From Sphingomonas faeni (GTDB lineage Bacteria; Pseudomonadota; Alphaproteobacteria; Sphingomonadales; Sphingomonadaceae), in contig NZ_JALPNF010000006.1 of NCBI RefSeq assembly GCF_023195535.1, positions 162,886 to 226,885 on the forward strand: a DNA stretch of 64,000 nt. Direction: 5' to 3'. Both the position numbers and the translations under genes were made by a program. The notes under the pieces are model-generated. The model worked only from the letters and a program-made list of their open reading frames with translations, was not told the DNA's origin and searched no databases. Shown here one piece after another: positions 53,793 through 61,543 of the stretch (the first letter of the stretch is position 1; every line of letters starts with the position of its first letter).

Positions 53793-54508
53793 TGAAGACG
53801 CGACCGGGCCCTGCCGTCTATGTCGCAGGCCTGGTCGCGCTGCTGCTGTTCGCCGGGTTCATGGCGCTCGGCATCTGGCAGGTCGAGCGCCGCGCCTGGA
53901 AGCTCAACCTGATCGAACAGGTCGCGGCCCGCGCGCATGCCGTGCCGGTCGCGCCACCAGGCCCCGCTTCCTGGGGCGCGATCACCGCCACCACCGACGC
54001 CTATCGCCGCATCCGGCTCGACGGCGTTCTCGACAATACCCGTGAGACGCTGGTGCGCGCCGCTACCGCGCTCGGCAGCGGCTATTGGGTCGTCACGCCC
54101 TTGCGGACGCGCGAGGGCTTCACCGTCCTGGTCAACCGCGGCTATGTCTCGCCCGAGCAGCGCGTTGCGCATGCCAAGCCGACCGGCCAGGTCACGATCA
54201 CCGGCTATCTCCGCATCACCGAGCCCAACGGCGGCTTCCTCCGCAGCAACGATCCCGCGACCGACAAATGGTATTCGCGTGATGTCGCCGCGATCGCCAA
54301 GGCCCGAGGTCTCTCGAACGTCGCGCCTTATTTCGTCGATGCGGACAAATCCGGCGCGGGCGCCCCGGTCGGCGGCCTGACGATCATCGCCTTCCCGAAC
54401 AATCACCTCGTCTACATGCTCACCTGGTTCGCGCTTGCCGCAATGACCATCGTCGCGTTCGTCGTGTTCGTTCGCCAGGATGCACGCAAGCGGCGAGAGG
54501 AGGCATGA
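53792..54508 (+). CDS. SURF1 family oxidase assembly protein (bo3 operon copy)
   Basis: 238 residues. N-terminal helix (8-27) ends in the motif MALGIWQVERRAWKL; central GSGYWVVTPLRTREGFTVLVNRGYV (given in parts as GYWVVTPL and VNRGYV) is the classic SURF1 block; FPNNHLVYMLTWFALA precedes the C-terminal helix. Longer than the aa3-operon SURF1 at 4429 and distinct from it. Being coupled to cyoD and regB, it likely serves the quinol oxidase. Confidence 0.92.
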   Translation: MKTRPGPAVYVAGLVALLLFAGFMALGIWQVERRAWKLNLIEQVAARAHAVPVAPPGPASWGAITATTDAYRRIRLDGVLDNTRETLVRAATALGSGYWVVTPLRTREGFTVLVNRGYVSPEQRVAHAKPTGQVTITGYLRITEPNGGFLRSNDPATDKWYSRDVAAIAKARGLSNVAPYFVDADKSGAGAPVGGLTIIAFPNNHLVYMLTWFALAAMTIVAFVVFVRQDARKRREEA

Positions 54509-55818
54509 CCTCCGCAGGCGCACGCCAGGGCTGGCAACGCTGGCTCGCCCTTGCCACCGCGCGCACCGACGCGACCGGCAACGCCAACATGCGTCAGCTC
54601 GTGACGCTGCGCTGGATCGCGGTCGCCGGCCAGTTCGTCACGATATTGTTCGCGCGGTTCGGTCTCGGCTTCGACCTCCCGCTCGTCCCGATGATGGCCG
54701 CGCTCGCCGCCGCGGTCGGCCTCAACATCGCCAGCATGCCGCTCTATGGCTGGCGCAAGGGTGCGAACATCCAGCTCCTGTTGGCGCTGCTGTTCGACGT
54801 CGGCCTGCTCACCACGCAGCTCTATCTGGCGGGTGGTGCGACCAACCCGTTCATTTCGCTTTACCTGCTCCACGTTGTGCTCGGCGCAGTGCTGCTCGAT
54901 CGCTGGTCGAGCTGGGCGATCGTCGTCGTCACCGCCGCCTGCTTCGGCCTGCTCACGCTCTATTATCACCCGCTGATCCTGCCTCCAGACTACAGCGGCG
55001 AGTATTTCCTGCTCTACACGATCGGCTCGCTGCTTTGCTTCATGCTGATCGCGACGCTGCTGATGCTCTTCATGGCCCGCATCACCGGCAATTTGCGCGC
55101 CCGCGATACGCGCCTAGCCGACCTGCGCCAGCAGGCCGCGGAGGAGGACCACATCGTCCGCATGGGCCTATTGGCTTCCGGCGCCGCGCACGAACTCGGC
55201 ACGCCATTGGCATCGATCGCCGTGATCCTCGCCGACTGGCGCCGCATGCCGACCCTCGCGCATGACGCCGACCTCCAGGCCGAGATCGTCGAGATGCAGT
55301 CCGAGGTCCAGCGCTGCAAGGCGATCGTTACTGGGATCCTGCTATCCGCCGGCGAAGCGCGCGGCGAAGCGCCCGAGATCATGCCGCTCCACCAGTTCCT
55401 CGACGCGATCGTCGACGAATGGCGCGCCGTTCACCCCTCGGTCGATTTCGACTACACCACGCGAGTCGGCGACGATCCGCAGGTCGTCTCCGACCCCGCG
55501 CTCAAACAGGTGATCGCCAACGTGCTCGACAACGCCGCCGAAGCCTCGCCGCACTGGGTCGCATTCCGCGGTGAACGCAGCGATGGCGACCTCGCCCTGA
55601 TCGTCCGCGACCGCGGCCCCGGCTTCAGCGCCGAGCGGCTCGCAAGCTTCGGCAAACCCTATCAGTCGAGCAAGCGCGAACCCGGCCACGGCCTCGGCCT
55701 GTTCCTCGCGGTCAACGTCATGCGCAAGCTCGGCGGCGGCGTGTCCGTCGTGAACTGCGACGACGGCGGCGCGGAAGTCACGATCAGCATGCCTCTCTCG
55801 GCGATCGCGCTCTCATGA
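54505..55818 (+). CDS. regB: RegB/PrrB/ActS-type redox-sensing histidine kinase
   Basis: 437 residues, six membrane helices (about 35-185) then kinase domains. The quinone-binding motif GGATNPF is at residues 110-116. The H-box GAAHELGTPLASIAV holds His229, and Cys271 in SEVQRCKAIVTGI lies where RegB proteins carry their redox-active dimerisation Cys. The ATPase part has NVLDNAAEASP and GHGLGLFLAVNVMRKLGG. It overlaps the SURF1 gene by ATGA, so a sensor of quinone and thiol redox state is co-expressed with a quinol oxidase. Confidence 0.95.
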   Translation: MTSAGARQGWQRWLALATARTDATGNANMRQLVTLRWIAVAGQFVTILFARFGLGFDLPLVPMMAALAAAVGLNIASMPLYGWRKGANIQLLLALLFDVGLLTTQLYLAGGATNPFISLYLLHVVLGAVLLDRWSSWAIVVVTAACFGLLTLYYHPLILPPDYSGEYFLLYTIGSLLCFMLIATLLMLFMARITGNLRARDTRLADLRQQAAEEDHIVRMGLLASGAAHELGTPLASIAVILADWRRMPTLAHDADLQAEIVEMQSEVQRCKAIVTGILLSAGEARGEAPEIMPLHQFLDAIVDEWRAVHPSVDFDYTTRVGDDPQVVSDPALKQVIANVLDNAAEASPHWVAFRGERSDGDLALIVRDRGPGFSAERLASFGKPYQSSKREPGHGLGLFLAVNVMRKLGGGVSVVNCDDGGAEVTISMPLSAIALS

Positions 55819-55828
55819 GGACTACGGC

Positions 55829-56362
55829 ATGAGCGAACCCGCCCTGCTCGCGATCGTCGAGGACGACGAGACATTCGCCCGCACGCTTCGCCGCTCGTTC
55901 GAACGCCGCGGCTACGAAGTGATGCAGGCCGCCAGCCACGAGGAGCTCGTCGAGCAACTCGCGGAGCGCACGCCGCGCTATGCGGTGGTCGACCTGAAGC
56001 TCGGCGGCGCGTCGGGCCTCGTCTGCGTCCAGACGCTCCACGCGCATGATCCCGACATCATCGTCGTCGTCCTCACCGGCTTCGCCAGCATCGCCACCGC
56101 GGTCGAGGCGATCAAGCTCGGCGCCTCCCACTATCTCGTAAAACCCTCGAACACCGACGACATCGAAGCTGCGTTCGATCGCACCGATGGCGTCGTCGAC
56201 ACCGAACTGTCCGAACGCCCGACCTCGATCAAGACGCTCGAATGGGAGCGGATCCACACCACGCTCGCCGAAACCGACTTCAACATCTCCGAGACCGCGC
56301 GCCGCCTCGGCATGCACCGCCGCACGCTCGCGCGGAAACTCGAGAAGCGTCCCGTCAAATAA
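55829..56362 (+). CDS. regA: RegA/PrrA/ActR-type response regulator
   Basis: 177 residues. Receiver domain with acidic pair EDDETF and phosphoacceptor Asp55 in YAVVDLKLGG, Thr in VVVLTGFASI and Lys in HYLVKPSNTD. The C-terminal Fis-type helix-turn-helix (FNISETARRLGMHRRTLARK) is the conserved RegA DNA-binding end. Partner of RegB just upstream (10-base gap); expected to control respiratory genes such as cyo according to redox state. Confidence 0.95.
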   Translation: MSEPALLAIVEDDETFARTLRRSFERRGYEVMQAASHEELVEQLAERTPRYAVVDLKLGGASGLVCVQTLHAHDPDIIVVVLTGFASIATAVEAIKLGASHYLVKPSNTDDIEAAFDRTDGVVDTELSERPTSIKTLEWERIHTTLAETDFNISETARRLGMHRRTLARKLEKRPVK

Positions 56363-56398
56363 CGGCAACGCATCGGCGATGGCCAGCGTTGTTCCCCG

Positions 56399-57457
56399 AT
56401 GCGCTTCCAAAAACTCTGGCAACCCCGCCGCCTGCTGGCGACCCCATCCGCGCTGACCTGGGAACACGGTGCCGAGATTGCCGCGCGTGCAACTGCCCTC
56501 GGCGTACCGGTCACAACGCTGCCGAGCGACCGCATCAAACTCGACTTCCCCGACGATTCCCGCCGCGCCTATGCCGAAGCCAAGGCCACGCTGGCGCTGG
56601 TCGTCGCGCCGCCGTCGAAGCGCAAGCTCCAGCCAATCGCCCCCAGCGCGGACTGGCGGATCGACCTCGCCGAGGGCTGCCCCGCGCATTGCGGCTATTG
56701 CTACCTCGCCGGCTCGCTCAAAGGCCCGCCGATCACGCGAGTCTACGCGAACCTGCCTGAGATCCTCGCAGAACTTCCCGCGCATCTCGGGCAGGGTACC
56801 GTCACGTCGCGCTCGACCGCCCGCGCGCACGAGGGCACGACGTTCGAGGCCTCCTGCTACACCGACCCGCTCGGCATCGAGCACGTCACCGGATCGCTGT
56901 CCGCGCTGATCGCGCATTTCGGCGCGTGGGAAGCGGACGTGCAACTCCGCTTCACAACGAAGTTCGACGCGGTAGAGCCACTGTTGGCGCTCGATCACCG
57001 CGGCCGCACCCGCATGCGCGCCTCTATCAACCCCACCGCCTATGCACGCTTCGAAGGCGGCACGAGCCCCGTCGCCGCGCGACTGGTGGCGCTGCGCAGA
57101 ATGGCGGACGCCGGCTACAAGATAGGCCTGACCGTCGCCCCGATCATCGCCGCCGAAGGCTGGCGCGAAGCATATGGCGACTTGCTGGCGGAGGCGGGCA
57201 GGATGCTCGCCGACGTGCCCGACGTGACGATCGAGCTGATAACCCACCGCTACACCCCCGGATCGAAGGCGGTGCTCGAAACCTGGTACCCCGGCTCGTC
57301 ACTCGACCTCAGCATGGCCAACCGCACCGAGAAACGCACAAAGTTCGGCTCCGTAAAATACGTCTACGACGCCGAAACGATGCGCGCGCTCCGCAGCTTC
57401 TTCCAGGACGAGATCGCCGCCAAGCTCCCGCAGGCCCGTATCCTCTACTGGACATGA
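56399..57457 (+). CDS. Spore photoproduct lyase-like radical SAM protein
   Basis: 352 residues. The [4Fe-4S] motif is Cys94-x3-Cys98-x2-Cys101 in EGCPAHCGYCYLAG, with Tyr on both sides of the third Cys. Cys153 in FEASCYTDPLGIEHVTGSL corresponds to the hydrogen-donor Cys141 of Bacillus SplB. The family repairs 5-thyminyl-5,6-dihydrothymine in spores, but this organism type does not sporulate, so the substrate may be another UV lesion. It follows regA by 36 bases and is likely in the same transcript. Confidence 0.85.
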   Translation: MRFQKLWQPRRLLATPSALTWEHGAEIAARATALGVPVTTLPSDRIKLDFPDDSRRAYAEAKATLALVVAPPSKRKLQPIAPSADWRIDLAEGCPAHCGYCYLAGSLKGPPITRVYANLPEILAELPAHLGQGTVTSRSTARAHEGTTFEASCYTDPLGIEHVTGSLSALIAHFGAWEADVQLRFTTKFDAVEPLLALDHRGRTRMRASINPTAYARFEGGTSPVAARLVALRRMADAGYKIGLTVAPIIAAEGWREAYGDLLAEAGRMLADVPDVTIELITHRYTPGSKAVLETWYPGSSLDLSMANRTEKRTKFGSVKYVYDAETMRALRSFFQDEIAAKLPQARILYWT

Positions 57458-57533
57458 CCGCCACGCCAACCGGCAACGCAGCGTTGCCATTCGCGGCCTT
57501 CCGATCGTCCCCGCCCCCGCCTACCTCCAGACC

Positions 57534-58328
57534 ATGACAAACACCCGCCAGCCAAGCCTCTTCATCCCGCACGGTGGCGGGCCCTGTTTCTTCATGGACG
57601 ACCCGGCGGGCAATTGGACCGGCATGGCCGCGTACCTCCGATCGATCGCCGCCTCGCTGCCCGAAAAGCCCAAGGCGATCCTGGTCGTATCCGGCCACTG
57701 GGAAACGCGCGGCTTCGCCTTCACCGGTGCTGCCACCCCGCCGCTGATCTACGACTACGGCGGCTTCCCCCAGCACACCTACGAACTGCGCTACGACGCC
57801 CCCGGCGATCCCGCGCTGGCAGCCCGCGCCGCCGATCTGCTCCGTGGCGCCGGAATGACCGCGACCATCGATCCCACGCGCGGCCTCGGTCACGGCGTCT
57901 TTATACCGATGAAGGTCGCATTCCCCGACGCCGATATCCCAGTCGTCGAAATGTCGGTCGACCGCGATCTCGACCCGGCGCTGCACGCCACCGCCGGCCG
58001 CGCACTCGCCCCGCTGCGCGACGAAGGCGTCCTGATCGTCGGTTCGGGCATGAGCTTCCACAACATGCGTGGTTACGGCGATCCCCGCTTCACCGCGCCG
58101 TCCGAAGCCTTCGACCAATGGCTCACCGCCGCGGTCGAGTCCGACCCAACCGCCCGAGCGGCAGCGCTAGCCGACTGGGCCGAAGCCCCCGCCGGCCGCC
58201 TCTCGCATCCCCGCGAAGAGCATCTCCTACCACTGATGGTCGCCGCCGGTGCCTCCGACCAGCCCGGCGCACACGTCTACGGGGAGCGCGTCCTGCAAAC
58301 CGCAATCTCCGGCTACCGCTTCAACTGA
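57534..58328 (+). CDS. Class III extradiol dioxygenase family protein (DODA/LigB-type)
   Basis: 264 residues. Metal ligand His13 in SLFIPHGGGPCFF and His55 in ILVVSGHWET are the family metal site, His120 in GLGHGVFIPMK is the active-site His, and SGMSFHNMRGYGD and HPREEHLLPL follow. These proteins cleave catechol-type rings or, in plants, DOPA; many bacterial members have no known substrate. It starts 76 bases after the radical SAM gene, ahead of an FMN reductase and a pirin. Confidence 0.87.
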   Translation: MTNTRQPSLFIPHGGGPCFFMDDPAGNWTGMAAYLRSIAASLPEKPKAILVVSGHWETRGFAFTGAATPPLIYDYGGFPQHTYELRYDAPGDPALAARAADLLRGAGMTATIDPTRGLGHGVFIPMKVAFPDADIPVVEMSVDRDLDPALHATAGRALAPLRDEGVLIVGSGMSFHNMRGYGDPRFTAPSEAFDQWLTAAVESDPTARAAALADWAEAPAGRLSHPREEHLLPLMVAAGASDQPGAHVYGERVLQTAISGYRFN

Positions 58329-58356
58329 TGAGGTCAGGCGGCCATCGGCGCTTCAC

Positions 58357-58483
58357 GATCCTCCCCCGCCAGGGGGAGGTGGCGCCGAAGGTGACGGAGG
58401 GGGAGGACACGGCACAGCGGTTTCTCTTACCCCCCCCCTCCGTCTGGCAAGCGCCAGCCACCTCCCCCTGGCGGGGGAGGATC
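58357..58483. repeat. Family D palindrome, copy 3
   Basis: Outer arms GATCCTCCCCCGCCAGGGGG and exact inverse CCCCCTGGCGGGGGAGGATC; inner GACGGAGGGGGAGGA / CCCCCCTCCGTC. It ends 33 bases before the FMN reductase ATG. Confidence 0.92.
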
Positions 58484-58515
58484 CATTCATCGTTCAATAC
58501 GCTAAAGGAATTCCC

Positions 58516-59088
58516 ATGGCTCTTCCCGTCCTGCTCGCTATCTCCGGCAGCCTGCGCCGCGGCTCGTACAACACCGCGATTCTGACCACGCTAGGCGATG
58601 CGATCACCGACAAGGCAGCGCTGAAAATCTTCCCGCTGAACGACGTGCCGCTCTACGATCAGGACGCCGACACCGACACGCCCCCCGCCGCGGTCGCAGC
58701 CCTGCGCGCGGCGATCGGCGCGGCCGACGGGATCGTCATCGCCTCCCCCGAATATAATCACGGCATCTGCGGCGTCCTGAAGAACGCGCTCGACTGGGCC
58801 TCGCGCCCGCACGGCAAGGCGACGCTCACGGGGAAGCCGGTGTTCACGCTCACCTCGTCGCCCGGCGCAGTCGGCGGCGCGCGTGCGCACGCGCAACTCA
58901 ACGAGACGCTGGCCTCGATCGGCGCCCGCACCGTCCTGCGTCCCCAAGCCGTCGTCGGCGCGGTGCACGAGAAGATCGCCGATGCTCGCCTGACCGACCA
59001 GCGCACGCTCGACTTCCTGGTCGGCGGCGTGGACGACCTGCTCGCCGACATCGCCCGCCCCACCACTGCCGACCGCGAGGCGTCCTGA
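58516..59088 (+). CDS. NAD(P)H-dependent FMN reductase (flavodoxin-like fold)
   Basis: 190 residues. The FMN phosphate loop is LLAISGSLRRGSYNTAIL, and the second flavin loop SPEYNHGICGVLKNALDWAS is the signature of the chromate/azo/quinone reductase group. A soluble two-electron reductase of quinones or related compounds is expected. ATG 58516 follows AAAGGAA; longer in-frame starts lie in the repeat. One base separates it from the pirin gene. Confidence 0.9.
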   Translation: MALPVLLAISGSLRRGSYNTAILTTLGDAITDKAALKIFPLNDVPLYDQDADTDTPPAAVAALRAAIGAADGIVIASPEYNHGICGVLKNALDWASRPHGKATLTGKPVFTLTSSPGAVGGARAHAQLNETLASIGARTVLRPQAVVGAVHEKIADARLTDQRTLDFLVGGVDDLLADIARPTTADREAS

Positions 59089-59089
59089 C

Positions 59090-59944
59090 ATGCGGCGGGT
59101 CCTCAACCAGTATCCGGCGCAGCGCGACGACATCGCCGATCTCGTCACCCGCCGCCCGCTACCGGGGCCGGGCCTGCCGCAGGTCGATCCGTTCCTGTTC
59201 CTCAACCATCACGGCCCGCAGACCTATCGCCCCGGCAACACCGGCCTGCCGTTCGGCCCGCACCCGCACCGCGGGTTCGAGACCGTCAGCTTCATCCTGA
59301 AGGGCGAGATGGCGCATCTCGACAGCGGCGGCCACGAAAGCGTCATCCGCGCCGGCGGCGTCCAGTGGATGACCGCCGGCTCGGGCCTGATCCACGCGGA
59401 AATCTCGCCAACGTCGTTCAAGCGCGACGGCGGTCCGCTGGAGATCCTGCAACTCTGGGTCAACCTCCCCGGCCGGCTCAAAATGGCCAAGCCCGCCTAT
59501 ACCGGCCTCCAGCGCGAGGACATTCCCGCGGTACCGGTCGACGGCGGCGTAGTGAACCTGATCTCGGGCGGCTTCGAAGACCAGCGCGGCCCGATCGAAT
59601 CGCTGACGAACGTAGCGATGATGACCGTCGAACTCGAAGCCGGCGCGGAGGTCGACCTGCCGGCGCCAAGCGGCCGCGCAGTCTTCTTCTACGTCGTCGC
59701 TGGCTCGCCATCGGCCAACGGCACGCCGATCAAGCCGCATCACCTCGCCACTTTCGGCAACGATGGCAACACGATCACAGTGACGACCGAAGCCCCCGCG
59801 ACGATCCTGTACGGTCATGCCGACCCGATCAACGAACCCGTCGTCTCGCACGGACCCTTCGTCATGAATACCCGCGAGGAGATCGTGCGCGCGATCGAGG
59901 ATTATAATGCCGGTCTGTTCGGCAAGCCCCCGGTCGTGAGCTAA
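59090..59944 (+). CDS. Pirin family protein
   Basis: 284 residues, double cupin. The Fe ligands His58, His60, His102 and Glu104 (GPHPHRGFE and LIHAE) match those of characterised pirins. Bacterial pirins such as E. coli YhhW have quercetin 2,3-dioxygenase activity; others bind regulatory proteins. Adjacent to the flavin reductase and a ring-cleavage-type dioxygenase, so a role in aromatic or quinone stress is plausible but unproven. The stop overlaps the convergent cyclophilin stop by four bases. Confidence 0.92.
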   Translation: MRRVLNQYPAQRDDIADLVTRRPLPGPGLPQVDPFLFLNHHGPQTYRPGNTGLPFGPHPHRGFETVSFILKGEMAHLDSGGHESVIRAGGVQWMTAGSGLIHAEISPTSFKRDGGPLEILQLWVNLPGRLKMAKPAYTGLQREDIPAVPVDGGVVNLISGGFEDQRGPIESLTNVAMMTVELEAGAEVDLPAPSGRAVFFYVVAGSPSANGTPIKPHHLATFGNDGNTITVTTEAPATILYGHADPINEPVVSHGPFVMNTREEIVRAIEDYNAGLFGKPPVVS

Positions 59945-60798
59945 GGCGTTTGGCGCACCGGCGGCAGCGCGGCACAGATATCCGCGCCACCCGCCGACAC
60001 CGTGAAAAACGGCCCCGACCGGTTCTCGCGCGATGCGATCCAGGCGACGAACCGCGGATTATCCGTCGCGCGATACTGGAAGTGCGGTCGCGCGGCCGCC
60101 GGCAGGTCGCTCGCCAGCCGCGCAGACACGATCGGACTCCGTTCGCCCTCGGTCTTGTAGAAGCCGAGATCGCCGGTCCCACGCGGCAAGGACGATAGCC
60201 ACTCGATCCCGTCGATCACCCGCCCGACGACCGCGATGTTGCGATCAAGCGCACGCGGCGAGTGGCCGATCACGGTGTAGAGTTCCGCCCCGCTCCCGGT
60301 ACTCGGTGCCAGATCGCGCGCGACCCCCACCATGCCATAGCAATGCGGCAGCCACTCGGTCGCGCCATTGGCTGTGAGCGGCCACCCGTCACGGCTATAT
60401 CCCGCCCATTCGGCATAAGGATCACGCAGCGACAGCCGTGCGACGGTGGTCGGGCCGGCATGCGAATACTCCGCCGGCGGGTTGGCGACGACGCCCGCGG
60501 CGAGCGGTTTCTTCTCCGTCGCATCGCCCCATTGCGCGACGTAATTGTCCTGCACCCGGTACACGCTCGTCCCGACATCCCACCAGTGCGCAGCGGCGAG
60601 CTTGCGGATGTTGGCGACGTGCACGGGCGCATAGCGCGGCGCCAGCCGAACCGTGACGCGGTGGCCATTGGCGAGCGTGAACACGAGCAGTTCGTCATCC
60701 GGCACCGCCACCCAATCAGCCGGCAAAGGATCGGACGGCAGCGTCGCGGCGGCGGGAACTACCTGCGCAAACGCGGCAGCGATCAGCAAATTCATCAT
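59941..60798 (-). CDS. Cyclophilin-type peptidyl-prolyl isomerase, periplasmic
   Basis: 285 residues from MMNLLIAAAFAQ, a short signal peptide (cleavage near residue 11-12), so periplasmic. The cyclophilin fold is seen in HRVTVRLAPRYAPVHVANIR, TSVYRVQDNYVAQWGDAT and YTVIGHSPRALDRNIAVVGR. The canonical core is interrupted by an insert of about 40 residues (around 110-150), as in the larger alphaproteobacterial members. Activity is inferred from fold only. Confidence 0.82.
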   Translation of the reverse strand: MMNLLIAAAFAQVVPAAATLPSDPLPADWVAVPDDELLVFTLANGHRVTVRLAPRYAPVHVANIRKLAAAHWWDVGTSVYRVQDNYVAQWGDATEKKPLAAGVVANPPAEYSHAGPTTVARLSLRDPYAEWAGYSRDGWPLTANGATEWLPHCYGMVGVARDLAPSTGSGAELYTVIGHSPRALDRNIAVVGRVIDGIEWLSSLPRGTGDLGFYKTEGERSPIVSARLASDLPAAARPHFQYRATDNPRFVAWIASRENRSGPFFTVSAGGADICAALPPVRQTP

Positions 60799-60886
60799 GA
60801 ACGCAGACTGCCCGACCCCGTCTGCACACGCAATCGCTTGCACGCACGCGAAACCCGCACTAGCAGACCCCCTTCCAGAGCAATGC

Positions 60887-60977
60887 GGAGCGGTGGCCGA
60901 GTGGTCGAAGGCGCTCGCCTGGAAAGTGAGTATACGTCAAAAGCGTATCGTGGGTTCGAATCCCACCCGCTCCGCCA
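60887..60977 (+). tRNA. tRNA-Ser (anticodon GGA)
   Basis: 91 bases with encoded CCA. Acceptor GGAGCGG pairs with CCGCTCC, then G and CCA at 60975-60977. Anticodon stem CTCGC/GTGAG encloses CTGGAAA with GGA at 60921-60923. The long variable arm (TATACGTCAAAAGCGTATC region) is a class II tRNA feature, and GGTTCGAATCC forms the T loop. It marks the boundary to the lower-GC region on its 3' side. Confidence 0.97.
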
Positions 60978-61543
60978 CCTGGTCTCAGCGCTACCTCTCA
61001 AAAGCACGAGCGACCTCGAAAGCCGCGCAGAACTGCGTGGTTTCGCGACGCGGTCGTACTGGGAGACTGTCGCCGAAAGACAAAACCAAGGCTTTCCGAG
61101 GCCATTTCTCCGCGCCAAAGGCAGGCAGTACCGTTTGAGGATTTTCCCGTTTCAGCGGGAAAATACTGGGGCGAACGCAATCTGCATCGTCGATAAGTAG
61201 CCCCGGTAGTCCGGATCCATCCGGTTTCAGTAGGTTTTTGAGAGGGAATTCGGGTCAACAGCCACGGGAATTAACTACCGCAATCTGCACCTTTGCGATC
61301 ACTTGACGGGTAGTCGGGGCGGAGGCATGACGGTGAGGCACGGAGCCAATGGCCCGAACATGTCGGTCGACCGAACCGGTCGTTAAGAGGCAATGCCCTC
61401 GAGATGTCATAGCGGTTAGCGCAACGCGATAGCCGTCACTGCGGAAACATCGTTGGCCATCCAGCTCGCTCGTTTGTGCAGCGACGGATGCGCCATCTCA
61501 CCTATCTGGCGGGCTTCGACCCGCCTTGGCGACGAGACACGCA
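60978..61543. other. Non-coding island border downstream of tRNA-Ser (566 bases)
   Basis: No credible gene is seen. It has a hairpin ATTTTCCCG-N6-CGGGAAAAT at 61141-61164 and two copies of GCAATCTGCA at about 61175 and 61280. GC content is visibly lower than upstream. Typical of the edge of a tRNA-integrated element, but no integrase frame or remnant is recognisable. Confidence 0.55.

Noticed and set aside
60795..61118. Minus-strand frame across the tRNA containing GWDSNPR
   Set aside because: That peptide is the well-known product of reading tRNA-Ser antisense; not a gene.
61141..61164. Hairpin as an intrinsic terminator for tRNA-Ser
   Set aside because: The stem is perfect but there is no T tract after it in either direction, and it is more than 160 bases from the tRNA; kept only as a note on the island border.
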